DNA from: Flavimobilis rhizosphaerae
GTDB taxonomy: Bacteria > Actinomycetota > Actinomycetes > Actinomycetales > Cellulomonadaceae
Reading direction: 5' to 3'
NCBI RefSeq assembly: GCF_014852685.1
Contig: NZ_JACZDF010000008.1
Coordinates: forward strand, 62,001-126,000
DNA length: 64,000 nt
Shown: positions 46,089-54,885 of the stretch, in pieces
Numbering within the stretch: the first letter of the stretch is position 1
Layout of the letters: each line of letters opens with the position of its first letter
Program-made: the position numbers and the translations under genes
Notes under the pieces: model-generated
What the model was told of the DNA's origin: nothing
Seen by the model: only the letters and a program-made list of their open reading frames with translations
The model's database searches: none

Positions 46089-47288
46089 GTGACCGACCTG
46101 TTCTCCCAGCCCCAGCCCCGTGCGCCCCAGGCATCGCAGCCTGCGCGTTCCCGTGCTGCGAGCCGGAACAACCCTGCTGCTCGCCGCCGTCGCAAGCAGC
46201 GGCGGATGCGACTTGCCGTCATCATCGTGGCTGCTCTTGTCGTCGTCGGCGGCACGGGCGTCTTCCTCGCTGGCAAGCTGCCCGAGCTGTTCTCGACGGA
46301 GAAGGTCGTCGCGGACTACCCAGGGCCGGGCAGCGGTGAGGCTCTCGTCAAGGTTCCCCGCGGGGCGTCGAACTCTGCGATCGGCGCGGCGCTCGTCGAC
46401 GCGGGCGTCGTGAAGTCGCAGGAGGCGTTCGCGGAGGCGCTGAGCGCGCACGCGACGGCGCAGGGCACGGCGGCCGTCCTCAGCTACGGCACATACTCGC
46501 TCAAGGAGGGCATGACGGCGAAGGACGCGCTCGCCGCAATGCTCGACCGTAAGAACCTCAAGCAGGACGGGGTGACGGTCATCGAGGGGCGCTGGGTGTC
46601 CGAGACGTTCGAACGACTCTCGAGCGTCACGGGGATCCCCCTCGAGAACTTCGAGAAGGCCGCTGAGGACACCGATGCGCTCGGGCTGCCGGAGGTCGCC
46701 AAGGGTGATCTCGAGGGTTGGCTCGCACCTGCGACGTACCCGTTCGAGAGCGACACGACCGCGGAGGACCTGCTCTCGACGATGATCGCGAAGCAGAAGA
46801 CTGTTCTTGATGATCTGGGTGTCGACCTCAAGGATGCGCACGAGCTCTTGACGAAGGCATCGATTGTCGAGGCCGAGTCGCACGCTGACGACCGGGCGAA
46901 GGTGGCACGAGTCATCGAGAACCGCCTCGAGCAGGGGTGGACGCTCGGCATGGACTCGACCGTGCTGTACATCCTGGGCAAGCGGTCGGCCGACATGGGC
47001 ATCTCGAAGGCCGACCTCGACAACGACAGCCCCTACAACACGCGTAAGCACGCGGGCCTCCCGCCGGGACCGATCGGGTCGCCGGGCAAGGCCTCGATCG
47101 AGGCCGCGCTCAAGCCGGAGCCCGGAAACTGGATGTTCTTCGTCACCGTCAACGGTGAGACCGGTGAGACGGTGTTCTCCGAGACCGCTGTCGAGCACGC
47201 CGCCGCCAAGCTCCGCTTCCAGGAATGGCAGAAGGACTACAACGAGCGGATGGCCGCGAAGGAGAATGACGAGGAGACGTCCGAGTGA
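46089..47288 (+). CDS. mltG: Endolytic murein transglycosylase MltG
   Basis: A 399-aa enzyme: a basic cytoplasmic N-terminus, one transmembrane helix (about 43-63, AVIIVAALVVVGGTGVFLAG), a LysM-like domain, and the YceG catalytic domain with the glutamate in TKASIVEAESHADDRAKVARV, then MDSTVLYILG and SPYNTRKHAGLPPGPIGSPG. It cleaves nascent glycan strands to set their length. GTG 46089 has GAAGGA upstream. Overlaps aroE (GTGA). Confidence 0.92.
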   Translation: MTDLFSQPQPRAPQASQPARSRAASRNNPAARRRRKQRRMRLAVIIVAALVVVGGTGVFLAGKLPELFSTEKVVADYPGPGSGEALVKVPRGASNSAIGAALVDAGVVKSQEAFAEALSAHATAQGTAAVLSYGTYSLKEGMTAKDALAAMLDRKNLKQDGVTVIEGRWVSETFERLSSVTGIPLENFEKAAEDTDALGLPEVAKGDLEGWLAPATYPFESDTTAEDLLSTMIAKQKTVLDDLGVDLKDAHELLTKASIVEAESHADDRAKVARVIENRLEQGWTLGMDSTVLYILGKRSADMGISKADLDNDSPYNTRKHAGLPPGPIGSPGKASIEAALKPEPGNWMFFVTVNGETGETVFSETAVEHAAAKLRFQEWQKDYNERMAAKENDEETSE

Positions 47289-48154
47289 CCCGTGCGGGGG
47301 TCCTCGGCCATCCGATCGAGCACTCGCTGTCGCCCGTCCTTCACCGCGCCGCGTATGCGGCGCTCGGGCTCGACTGGGAGTACGACCGGCACGACGTCAC
47401 GGAGGACGAGCTCGGCGCGTTCCTTGCCGAGTGCGGTCCGGAGTGGGCGGGCCTGAGCCTCACGATGCCGCTCAAGCAGACGGCGCTCGGCCTGTGCGAC
47501 CACGTCGAGCCTCTCGCCGAGGTCGTCGGTGCGGTCAACACGGTGCTGCTGCAGCGATCAGGTCGTGTGCGCACCGTCGTCGGCGCGAACACGGACGTCC
47601 ACGGGATCGTTGCTGCGCTCCGAGAGGCGGGCTACTGCACGCCAGAAGGGCGGGCCGCCCGGGCCGTCGTGCTCGGCGCCGGGGCGACGGCCGCCTCGAC
47701 GCTCGCCGCGCTCGGCGAGCTCGGCATCACCGACCCGCTCGTGCTCGTGCGGTCGCTCGCACGCACGGGATCGCTGCGTCGTGCAGCCCACCGCATGGGT
47801 GTTGAGCCGACGTTCGGGCGGCTCGAGGACGCGCCACGGGCACTCGTCGGCGCGGACGTCGTCGTCTCGACCGTGCCCGGCGCGGGAGCCGACGCCGTCG
47901 CGGACGGACTCGTCACCCGTGGCGAGAACGTCGGGGGAGTGCTGCTCGACGTCGTCTACGACCCGCGGCCCACGGCGCTGCAGGCGGCGTGGCGCCGCCT
48001 GGGCGGCGTCGACGCCCCGGGGGAGCGCATGCTCCTCCACCAGGCGGCCGAGCAGGTGCGCCTCATGACGGGCCACGTGCCGCCGCTCGTGGCCATGAGC
48101 GACGCGCTCGAGGCGGAGCTCGCGCGCCGCGGGTCGACCGACGCCATCACGTAA
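47285..48154 (+). CDS. aroE: Shikimate dehydrogenase
   Basis: A 289-aa NADPH-dependent enzyme, dehydroshikimate to shikimate. GHPIEHSLSPVLHRAAYAAL (S-x-S substrate site), LTMPLKQTAL (the catalytic Lys), AVNTVLL, ANTDVHGIVAAL and nucleotide fold VLGAGATAASTLAALGEL, with VSTVPGAGAD and LLDVVYDPRPTALQAAW. The rest of the aro cluster resumes 12 kb away at aroC, after the pilus locus. Confidence 0.92.
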   Translation: MTRAGVLGHPIEHSLSPVLHRAAYAALGLDWEYDRHDVTEDELGAFLAECGPEWAGLSLTMPLKQTALGLCDHVEPLAEVVGAVNTVLLQRSGRVRTVVGANTDVHGIVAALREAGYCTPEGRAARAVVLGAGATAASTLAALGELGITDPLVLVRSLARTGSLRRAAHRMGVEPTFGRLEDAPRALVGADVVVSTVPGAGADAVADGLVTRGENVGGVLLDVVYDPRPTALQAAWRRLGGVDAPGERMLLHQAAEQVRLMTGHVPPLVAMSDALEAELARRGSTDAIT

Positions 48155-48180
48155 TGATCCTGTGAGAACGCGTTCATCCG

Positions 48181-48209
48181 CTTCAGAGAACGTCGCAGTC
48201 TGCCGATAA
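48181..48209 (+). promoter_or_regulatory. sigma28 (FliA/WhiG)-type promoter of pilB
   Basis: GCCGATAAC (48202-48210) is a perfect sigma28 -10. The -35 (TTCAGAG, 48182-48188, 13 bp upstream) is a weak match to CTCAAGT. A start near 48216 gives a leader of about 36 nt before the pilB ATG. Confidence 0.55.
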
Positions 48210-48251
48210 CCCGAGGTGCACCATCCGCGGTGCGACGGGAGGACGGCAGAC

Positions 48252-49931
48252 ATGAAGCAGCTCGGTGAGATCCTGCTCGAGGAGGGCCTCGTCGACGAGG
48301 CCCAGCTCATGCACGCGCTCGACGTGCAGATCGAACGCGGGTCGTCGCTCGGGCGCGTTCTCGTCGAGCTGGGCATCCTCTCGGAGGACGACCTCGTCCG
48401 CGCGCTCGCCCAGCAGGTGGGTCTCGAGTACGTGGACCTCGACGAGTATCCGGTCGACAGGGCCGCGGTGGCGGCCGTCCCGGGCTCCGTCTGCCGTCGG
48501 TACAACGCGCTGCCGGTGCGCTACGACGGCGGCGTCCTCGTCGTCGCGATGGCGGACCCGGGCAACGTCATGGCCGTCGACGACATGCGATCGGTCTCGG
48601 GGATGCCCATCCGCACCGCCGTCGCGTCGCACGACCCGCTGGCACGTGCGATCGACCGCTACGTTCGCGCCGACGGGGAGCTCGAGAACCTCCAGAACGT
48701 CCTCGAGGAGGAGCAGAACGCGACGCTCGAGGAGCTCGACCTCGCAAATCTCGGGAACGTCTCCGACGAGGACGCGCCTATCGTCCGCTACGTCAACCTG
48801 CTCGTCACGCAGGCGATCACCGACCGCGCGTCCGATATCCACATCGAGCCGGCCGAGCACGAGCTGCGCGTCCGGTACCGCATTGACGGCGTGCTTCACG
48901 AGATGCAGCGGTCTCCTAAGCAGATCGCCAACGGAGTGATCTCTCGTGTCAAGATCCTCTCGGACATCGACATCGCGGAGCGGCGCAAGCCGCAGGACGG
49001 TCGTATGTCGGTGACGCACAACGGCAAGAAGATCGACCTTCGTGTCGCGACGCTGCCGACGGTGTGGGGCGAGAAGATCGTCATGCGAATCCTCGACAAC
49101 TCGACCGCGCGGCTCGACCTGCGCGACCTGTCCTTCGGCGAGGAGAACTACCGGATCTACGAGGAGTCGTACAAGAAGCCCTACGGCATGATCCTCGTGA
49201 CGGGCCCGACGGGGTCGGGCAAGTCGACGACGCTGTACGCGACGCTCAACGCGGTCTCGAAGCCGGAGATCAACGTCATCACGGTCGAGGACCCGGTCGA
49301 GTACCGGCTCGATGGCATCAACCAGGTGCAGGTCAACCCGAAGGCGGGTCTGACGTTCGCGAGCGCGCTGCGCTCGATCCTGCGATCGGACCCGGACGTG
49401 GTGCTGCTCGGTGAGATCCGTGACCACGAGACGGCGCAGATCGCGATCGAGGCAGCGCTCACGGGTCACCTCGTGCTGTCGACGCTCCACACGAACGACG
49501 CGCCGTCGGCGGTGACGCGTCTCGTCGAGATGGGGATCGAGCCGTTCCTCGTGGGCTCGGCGCTCGACTGCGTCGTCGCGCAGCGGCTTGCGCGCAAGCT
49601 GTGCGACAAGTGCAAGGAGCCGTACGTGCCGTCCGACGAGGAGCTCCTCGGTGCTCGGTTCCCGTGGATGCCGGGGGAGGCCAAGCCCACGTTGCACCGA
49701 CCGGCCGGGTGCACGTCCTGCTCGAAGACCGGCTACCGGGGGCGGCTCGCGCTCCACGAGGTCATGCAGGTGACCGAGGCGCTCGAGCGGCACGCAGTCG
49801 CTGGCTCGTCGGCTGCCGAGATCTCGAAGTCGGCGATCGCGGATGGCATGACGACGCTGCGCGACGACGGTTGGCGGAAGGTCGTCGAAGGTCGGACGTC
49901 GATCGAGGAGATCCTCCGCGTCGTCGCGTGA
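48252..49931 (+). CDS. pilB: Type IV pilus extension ATPase PilB
   Basis: A 559-aa GspE/PilB secretion ATPase that powers pilin polymerisation. N-terminal MshEN-type domain (LGEILLEEGLVDEAQLMHAL, LGRVLVELGILSEDDLVRAL), then SDIHIEPAEHELRVRYRIDG, Walker A ILVTGPTGSGKSTTLYATLN, Asp box VITVEDPVEYRLDGINQVQV, Walker B RSDPDVVLLGEIRDHETAQI, His box GHLVLSTLHTNDAPSA and the tetracysteine zinc site CDKCKEP..CTSCSKTGYRGR. ATG 48252 follows GGGAGGA. It is first gene of the pilus locus, alone between its own sigma28-type promoter and that of pilT. Confidence 0.95.
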   Translation: MKQLGEILLEEGLVDEAQLMHALDVQIERGSSLGRVLVELGILSEDDLVRALAQQVGLEYVDLDEYPVDRAAVAAVPGSVCRRYNALPVRYDGGVLVVAMADPGNVMAVDDMRSVSGMPIRTAVASHDPLARAIDRYVRADGELENLQNVLEEEQNATLEELDLANLGNVSDEDAPIVRYVNLLVTQAITDRASDIHIEPAEHELRVRYRIDGVLHEMQRSPKQIANGVISRVKILSDIDIAERRKPQDGRMSVTHNGKKIDLRVATLPTVWGEKIVMRILDNSTARLDLRDLSFGEENYRIYEESYKKPYGMILVTGPTGSGKSTTLYATLNAVSKPEINVITVEDPVEYRLDGINQVQVNPKAGLTFASALRSILRSDPDVVLLGEIRDHETAQIAIEAALTGHLVLSTLHTNDAPSAVTRLVEMGIEPFLVGSALDCVVAQRLARKLCDKCKEPYVPSDEELLGARFPWMPGEAKPTLHRPAGCTSCSKTGYRGRLALHEVMQVTEALERHAVAGSSAAEISKSAIADGMTTLRDDGWRKVVEGRTSIEEILRVVA

Positions 49932-49946
49932 ATATCGTCCGGATCG

Positions 49947-49975
49947 CTCAAGTGCGTGGTCTGGCGCGCCGATAA
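49947..49975 (+). promoter_or_regulatory. sigma28 (FliA/WhiG)-type promoter of pilT-pilC
   Basis: CTCAAGT (49947-49953), 14 bp, GCCGATAA (49968-49975). Predicted start near 49982, leader about 44 nt to the pilT GTG. Confidence 0.75.
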
Positions 49976-50025
49976 CGAGATGACGCGTGTGCCGCGCGTC
50001 GCAGTCGAGAGGCGAGAGGCTCAAC

Positions 50026-51885
50026 GTGAGCGAGATCTTCACCCCGGAACCTGGCCGCGGGGCTTCCTTTGCGAACGCGCTTGCGTCGTCCCGCGTGGAT
50101 CCGGAGCAGACCTGGGCACGTCAGGCGGAGACTCCGCCGGAGCCGGTTCGTCGCGAGCCCGTCCTCGGACAGCAGTGGGTTGCGGCATCCCGCGCAGCCG
50201 CAGCGGGTCCCGTGGCTGCTCCGGCGGCCGCACCCCAGGCGGCGTACGACCCGTTGCAGCGAAGTGCGGCGGTGCGCGCTGTGAGCCCGCAGAGCCGAGT
50301 CGCGCAGTCGCAGGCGAGCCCGGGGGCACCGGGCGGCGCGCCCGTCGGGCACGCCGGTCCGCCGACGCGGGCTGCAGCTCCTGCATCCGCTGCGGGGCGG
50401 GCTCCTGCACAGCAGGCGGCCTCGCCGCACGCGGCGCGCGCGCAGGCTGACTCGCCCCGGGCCGCGGCTCCGGTGCTCAACGGGCGGGTCGGCATGGCGC
50501 AGCGTTCCGAGGACGGCGATGTCAGTCTCGACCACCTGCTGCGTCGGACTGTCGAGGAGCGGGGTTCCGACCTTCACCTCACGGCGCGCGCGCGTCCGTC
50601 GATCCGCCGGGACGGAAAGCTGCAGCCGCTCGACGACACCGAGGTGCTCGAGGGCGAGGCGCTTCGACGCTCCATCTACCAGATCCTCTCGCAGAAGCAG
50701 CGCGAGCGTTTCGAGGAGAACCTCGAGCTGGATCTCGCGTACCAGGTTCCCGGCGGATCACGCTTCCGTGTCAACGTGTACCAGCAGCGGGACAACGTCG
50801 GTGCGGCGTTCCGTGTCATCCCGACGGAGATCAAGCCGCTCGAGGACCTCGGCGTGCCGGCGATCGTCGGGTCGTTCGCCAACCTGCCGCGTGGCCTCGT
50901 CCTTGTCACCGGGCCGACGGGCTCGGGCAAGTCGACGACGCTTGCCTCGGTCATCGACCTTGCGAACCGGACGCGCGCCGAGCACATCATGACGGTCGAG
51001 GACCCGATCGAGTTCCTTCACGAGCACAAGAAGGCGATCGTCAACCAGCGTGAGGTCGGCACCGACACGACGTCGTTCGGGCAGGCGCTCAAGCACGTGC
51101 TGCGTCAGGACCCGGACATCATCCTCGTCGGTGAGCTGCGTGACCTCGAGACGATCTCGGTCGCGCTCACGGCTGCCGAGACGGGCCACCTCGTCTTTGC
51201 GACCCTCCACACGCAGGACGCCGCCCAGACGATCGACCGCATCATCGACGTGTTCCCCCCTGAGCAGCAGGACCAGGTCCGGGTGCAGCTCGCGGGCGCG
51301 ATCCAGGGCGTCGTCTGCCAGACGCTCTGCAAGCGGTCGGACGGTCCTGGCCGTGCGGTTGCGACCGAGGTGATGGTGGCGACGCCAGCGATCCGGAACC
51401 TCATCCGTGAGGGCAAGACGCACCAGATCTACTCCGCGCTCCAGGCGGGCAAGTCTCTCGGCATGCACTCGATGGATCAGCACCTGGCGGACCTCGTGCG
51501 GCAGGGGCGCATCTCGTACGAGACGGGCCTGGAGAAGTGTCACTTCATCGAGGACTTCAACCGTCTCTCGGGGCGGTCCGGCAGCACGGGTGCCGGAATC
51601 GCTGCGTCGTCGATGGGCGCTCAGGCGGTCGACGAGGAGGCGATGGCGGAGATCAACGCCCAGGTGTACGGCGGCGCACCTGCTGGTGGCGGCTATCAGC
51701 CGGGTGGCGGCTACCAGCCGGGCGGCGGGCTCCCGACGGCTCCCGGTGGGTACCAGTCCGGCGGCGCACAGGGCGCTGGCGGACCCTTCGCGCCGACGGG
51801 CGGTGACGTCCCGGCCGCTGGACACGCGCCCGTGTTCGACCCGGGCGCCTACGTGCCCGGCCAGATCGGTAGGAGCGAGCGATGA
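50026..51885 (+). CDS. pilT: Type IV pilus retraction ATPase PilT with long low-complexity extensions
   Basis: A 619-aa protein, far longer than the usual 340-370. Residues 1-170 are Ala/Pro/Gln-rich and disordered; the PilT core follows: SLDHLLRRTVEERGSDLHLT, Walker A VLVTGPTGSGKSTTLASVID, VEDPIEFLHEHKKAIVNQRE, Walker B DPDIILVGELRDLETISVAL, His box GHLVFATLHTQDAAQTIDRI and the PilT-specific AIRNLIREGKTHQIYSAL. There is no tetracysteine, which separates it from PilB. The last 80 residues hold GGYQPGG repeats. GTG 50026 has GAGAGG six nt upstream. ATGA overlap with pilC. Confidence 0.93.
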   Translation: MSEIFTPEPGRGASFANALASSRVDPEQTWARQAETPPEPVRREPVLGQQWVAASRAAAAGPVAAPAAAPQAAYDPLQRSAAVRAVSPQSRVAQSQASPGAPGGAPVGHAGPPTRAAAPASAAGRAPAQQAASPHAARAQADSPRAAAPVLNGRVGMAQRSEDGDVSLDHLLRRTVEERGSDLHLTARARPSIRRDGKLQPLDDTEVLEGEALRRSIYQILSQKQRERFEENLELDLAYQVPGGSRFRVNVYQQRDNVGAAFRVIPTEIKPLEDLGVPAIVGSFANLPRGLVLVTGPTGSGKSTTLASVIDLANRTRAEHIMTVEDPIEFLHEHKKAIVNQREVGTDTTSFGQALKHVLRQDPDIILVGELRDLETISVALTAAETGHLVFATLHTQDAAQTIDRIIDVFPPEQQDQVRVQLAGAIQGVVCQTLCKRSDGPGRAVATEVMVATPAIRNLIREGKTHQIYSALQAGKSLGMHSMDQHLADLVRQGRISYETGLEKCHFIEDFNRLSGRSGSTGAGIAASSMGAQAVDEEAMAEINAQVYGGAPAGGGYQPGGGYQPGGGLPTAPGGYQSGGAQGAGGPFAPTGGDVPAAGHAPVFDPGAYVPGQIGRSER

Positions 51886-53114
51886 GCACGTCGACGAGCG
51901 GACGGCTGTACGAGTACAAGGTCCGCGACAAGCAGGGCCGGATCGTCAAGGGGCGGATCGAGGCCGCCAACGAGGGCGCGGTCGCGAGCCGTCTCAAGAC
52001 GATGGGGGTGGCCCCGCTCGAGATCTCCGAGGTCTCGACGACGGGCCTCAACGCGGAGATCAAGCTGGGCTTCGGTTCGGGGGTCGGCCTCAAGGACCTC
52101 GCGGTCATGACGCGTCAGCTCGCGACGATGGTCTCGGCAGGCCTCTCGCTCCTGCGCGCTGTCTCGATCCTTGCCGAGCAGACCGAGAACAAGGTGCTCG
52201 CAGGCATCCTCGGGCAGGTCCGCGGCGACATCGAGACGGGTCACTCGCTCTCGGTCGCGTTCGCGAAGCATCCGCGCGAGTTCCCGCCGATCATGATCAA
52301 CATGGTGCGTGCGGGTGAGACCGGCGGCTTCCTCGAGAAGTCCCTGCTGTCGATCGCCGCGAACTTCGAGGCTGAGGTCAAGCTCCAGCAGAAGGTGAAG
52401 TCCGCGATGACCTATCCGGTCGTCGTCTTCGTCATGGCGATCCTCGCGGTCATCGGCATGCTCCTCTTCATCGTGCCGATCTTCTCGGGCATGTTCGAGT
52501 CGCTCGGTGGTGAGCTGCCGGCGCCGACGAAGGTGCTCGTGTGGCTCTCGGGCGTCCTCAAGGTGGCCGGCATCCCCATCGCGCTCGTGCTCGTCGCGAT
52601 CGCGATCTGGTGGGGGCGTCACAAGAACGACGAGTCGGTGCGTCGCAAGGCGGACCCGATGAAGCTCAAGGCGCCGATCTTCGGTCCGCTCGCGCAGAAG
52701 ATCTCGATCTCGCGCTTCACGCGGAACTTCGGCACGATGCTCGGCTCGGGCGTGCCGATCCTCCTCGCGCTCGACATCGTCGGCGAGACGGCCGGCAACA
52801 TCGTCGTCGAGGATGCGGTCAAGGATGTTCGCGAGGCGGTCCGCAAGGGCGAGGCGCTGACCGCACCACTGTCGCGGCACTCCGTGTTCCCGCCGATGGT
52901 CGTGCAGATGATGGCGGTCGGTGAGGACTCGGGCTCGCTCGAGCTCATGCTCGAGAAGATCTCGGACTTCTACGACGACGAGGTCGAGGCGACGACGGAG
53001 CAGCTGACCTCGCTCATCGAGCCGCTCATGATCGGAGTCCTGGGTGTCATCGTCGGCGGCATGCTCATCGCTCTCTACATGCCGATCTTCTCGATCTTCG
53101 AGCTCATCGGGTGA
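51882..53114 (+). CDS. pilC: Type IV pilus inner-membrane platform protein PilC
   Basis: A 410-aa GspF-family protein with two copies of the T2SSF domain, each ending in hydrophobic helices (VVFVMAILAVIGMLLFIVPI in the first half; PLMIGVLGVIVGGMLIALYM in the second). LYEYKVRDKQGRIVKGRIEA at the start, MTRQLATMVSAGLSLLRAVS and FTRNFGTMLGSGVPILLALD mark the repeats. It is the rotor platform on which PilB/PilT act. Coupled to pilT. Confidence 0.95.
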   Translation: MSTSTSGRLYEYKVRDKQGRIVKGRIEAANEGAVASRLKTMGVAPLEISEVSTTGLNAEIKLGFGSGVGLKDLAVMTRQLATMVSAGLSLLRAVSILAEQTENKVLAGILGQVRGDIETGHSLSVAFAKHPREFPPIMINMVRAGETGGFLEKSLLSIAANFEAEVKLQQKVKSAMTYPVVVFVMAILAVIGMLLFIVPIFSGMFESLGGELPAPTKVLVWLSGVLKVAGIPIALVLVAIAIWWGRHKNDESVRRKADPMKLKAPIFGPLAQKISISRFTRNFGTMLGSGVPILLALDIVGETAGNIVVEDAVKDVREAVRKGEALTAPLSRHSVFPPMVVQMMAVGEDSGSLELMLEKISDFYDDEVEATTEQLTSLIEPLMIGVLGVIVGGMLIALYMPIFSIFELIG

Positions 53115-53141
53115 TTGCGCCGAAGAAGTTGCATGTCAGGC

Positions 53142-53169
53142 CTCAAGTCTGTGCGCCGGCTGCCGATAC
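53142..53169 (+). promoter_or_regulatory. sigma28 (FliA/WhiG)-type promoter of pilA
   Basis: CTCAAGT (53142-53148), 13 bp, GCCGATAC (53162-53169). Predicted start near 53176, leader about 55 nt. Confidence 0.7.
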
Positions 53170-53230
53170 AGAGATGACCGGCCCGAGAGGGTTGGTCACC
53201 ACCACTCAGTTTGAACTCTAGGAGATCATC

Positions 53231-53659
53231 ATGATCGCTCGCGTTTCCAAGGCGCTCAACAAGAAGGACGGAGACAAGGGCTTCACCCTCGTCGAGCTCC
53301 TCGTCGTCGTCATCATCATCGGCATCCTCGCGGCCATCGCGATCCCGATGTTCCTCAAGCAGCGTGAGAAGGCCTGGGAGAAGCAGGTCGTCTCGGACAT
53401 GAAGAACTCGATCACGGCCGCCGAGGCGTTCGCGACGTCGAACAACGGCAAGTACAACGGCATGACGACGGCCACGCTCGTCACTAACGGCTACCGCGCG
53501 ACTCCCGACGTGACGATCACGGCCACGCCCAAGAGCACGGGTCTTGGCTACGACCTCACGGGCTCGCACGCGAACCTCACGGGCAAGTCCTGGACGTACA
53601 ACTCCGACGAGGGAATCATCAAGGAAGGCGCGGCCCCGACGACCCCGGCGAATCCGTGA
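53231..53659 (+). CDS. pilA: Major type IV pilin PilA
   Basis: A 142-aa prepilin. Leader of 17 residues ending DKG, then FTLVELLVVVIIIGILAAIA: class III cleavage G|F and Glu at mature position 5. The mature protein is about 125 residues, with a globular part rich in Thr/Asn (NNGKYNGMTTATLVTNGYRA) and no cysteines, so the usual disulfide-bonded D-region is absent. Excellent SD (AGGAG, 53220-53224). A strong terminator follows, consistent with a highly expressed single-gene transcript. Confidence 0.94.
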   Translation: MIARVSKALNKKDGDKGFTLVELLVVVIIIGILAAIAIPMFLKQREKAWEKQVVSDMKNSITAAEAFATSNNGKYNGMTTATLVTNGYRATPDVTITATPKSTGLGYDLTGSHANLTGKSWTYNSDEGIIKEGAAPTTPANP

Positions 53660-53672
53660 CGCTCTGACGTCG

Positions 53673-53710
53673 ATGCAGGCGCACAGGGTCTCGACCCTGT
53701 GCGCCTGCAT
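53673..53710 (+). terminator. Strong terminator after pilA
   Basis: Perfect 18-bp arms (53673-53690 with 53693-53710), followed by a T-rich stretch, 13 nt after the pilA stop. The genes behind it have no clear promoter, so partial read-through is likely. Confidence 0.88.
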
Positions 53711-53743
53711 ACCGTTGCCGTTCTGATGCCGCCTGGGGAGAAG

Positions 53744-54235
53744 ATGCGCACCAACCGCTCGCTGTCGTCGGACCGAGGCATGAGCCTCGCCGAGCTCCTC
53801 GTTGCGATGACCATCGCGATGATCGTGCTCGCCTCGCTCGTGCCCTTCCTCGTGAGCGCCTTCCGTTCGTCGGCGAGCAGCGTGCGGACCGCAGGAGCGA
53901 CCGAGCTCGTCAACACCCGCATCGACCTTGCCCAGTCACGCGCGAGCTCGGGCACGTGCGTGGCCTTCGGGAAGTTCGTCGGCACGTACGCCGCCGCGCA
54001 GACCGTGACCGACTCGCGGCGCAAGATCACGTACGAGGTGACCCAGGCCGTCGGTGCCGCCGACGGTACGACGCTCACCACCGAGGCGGCTGCGACCGCC
54101 CACTGCCGTGATGTCGAGACCTCAGCCGCCTCCGGCACTACCTACTACCTCGCCGTCAAGGTCGTCGACAAGGGCCTCAACAAGGAGCTCGCCCGTGCGG
54201 CGACCTGGGTCGCCGTCCCGGGGTTCGGGGCATGA
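53744..54235 (+). CDS. Minor pilin / pseudopilin (PilV-like)
   Basis: A 163-aa prepilin-like protein. 12-residue leader MRTNRSLSSDRG, then MSLAELLVAMTIAMIVLASL with Glu at mature position 5. Two cysteines (GTCVAF, AHCRDV) could form a disulfide. ATG 53744 has GGGGAG close upstream; ATG 53726 would add six residues to the leader. Coupled to the next gene by ATGA. The role (priming complex at the pilus tip) is inferred from order and family. Confidence 0.82.
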   Translation: MRTNRSLSSDRGMSLAELLVAMTIAMIVLASLVPFLVSAFRSSASSVRTAGATELVNTRIDLAQSRASSGTCVAFGKFVGTYAAAQTVTDSRRKITYEVTQAVGAADGTTLTTEAAATAHCRDVETSAASGTTYYLAVKVVDKGLNKELARAATWVAVPGFGA

Positions 54236-54885
54236 CCGCGATGATCCAGCGTCTGCGCGCGCGTCACGTCCGGTCCGGGGATGCGGGCCTGACGCTCGTC
54301 GAGCTCCTCGTCTACATGCTCCTGCTGGGCATCGTCATGACGATCATCCTCACGATGACCGTGACGACACTCCGCAAGCAGACCGAGGTCACCCGGATCT
54401 CCCAGGCGAACGACACCGCACAGAACATCGTCAACGAGGTCGATCTTCTCGTCTCGAACGCCTCGGCGTTCACCGTGCGCTCGATCGGGTCGGACATCGT
54501 CGTCCTCTCCCAGACACGCAGCACGCAGGACGGCGCCGCCGAGTTCGGCGTGACCCGCTGCGCAGCTCTCTACTACACTGCCGACACCCGCCAGGTGTAC
54601 GTCTCCCGCCGCTTTGCCGACCCGGCCGGGGCTAACCAGACGCCCAAGCCGCTCACCTCGCGTCCAACGTTCGGTCCAGGGTGGACCAGGCTCGCCGAAG
54701 GTGTCTCCCCGGGTGACGGGAGCAGTGCGGTCTTCGCGCTCAAGAACGTCGCTGGCGTGACGGACGCCACCAAGCTCGTGACGTCGCTCGCGATCGACAC
54801 GACGACCGGGAAGCCCCCGGTGACCCTCACGACCACGACAGGGACGCGCGGCCTCGGGGTCGCGACCGAAGGACGGTGCTGGTGA
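54232..54885 (+). CDS. Minor pilin / pseudopilin (PilW-like)
   Basis: A 217-aa prepilin-like protein. 19-residue leader ending GDAG, then LTLVELLVYMLLLGIVMTII with Glu at mature position 5. The C-terminal part is beta-rich and Thr-rich, with two cysteines (TRCAAL and the penultimate Cys of GRCW). It overlaps its neighbours on both sides (ATGA, TGATG) and is probably cotranslated with them. Confidence 0.82.
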   Translation: MTAMIQRLRARHVRSGDAGLTLVELLVYMLLLGIVMTIILTMTVTTLRKQTEVTRISQANDTAQNIVNEVDLLVSNASAFTVRSIGSDIVVLSQTRSTQDGAAEFGVTRCAALYYTADTRQVYVSRRFADPAGANQTPKPLTSRPTFGPGWTRLAEGVSPGDGSSAVFALKNVAGVTDATKLVTSLAIDTTTGKPPVTLTTTTGTRGLGVATEGRCW

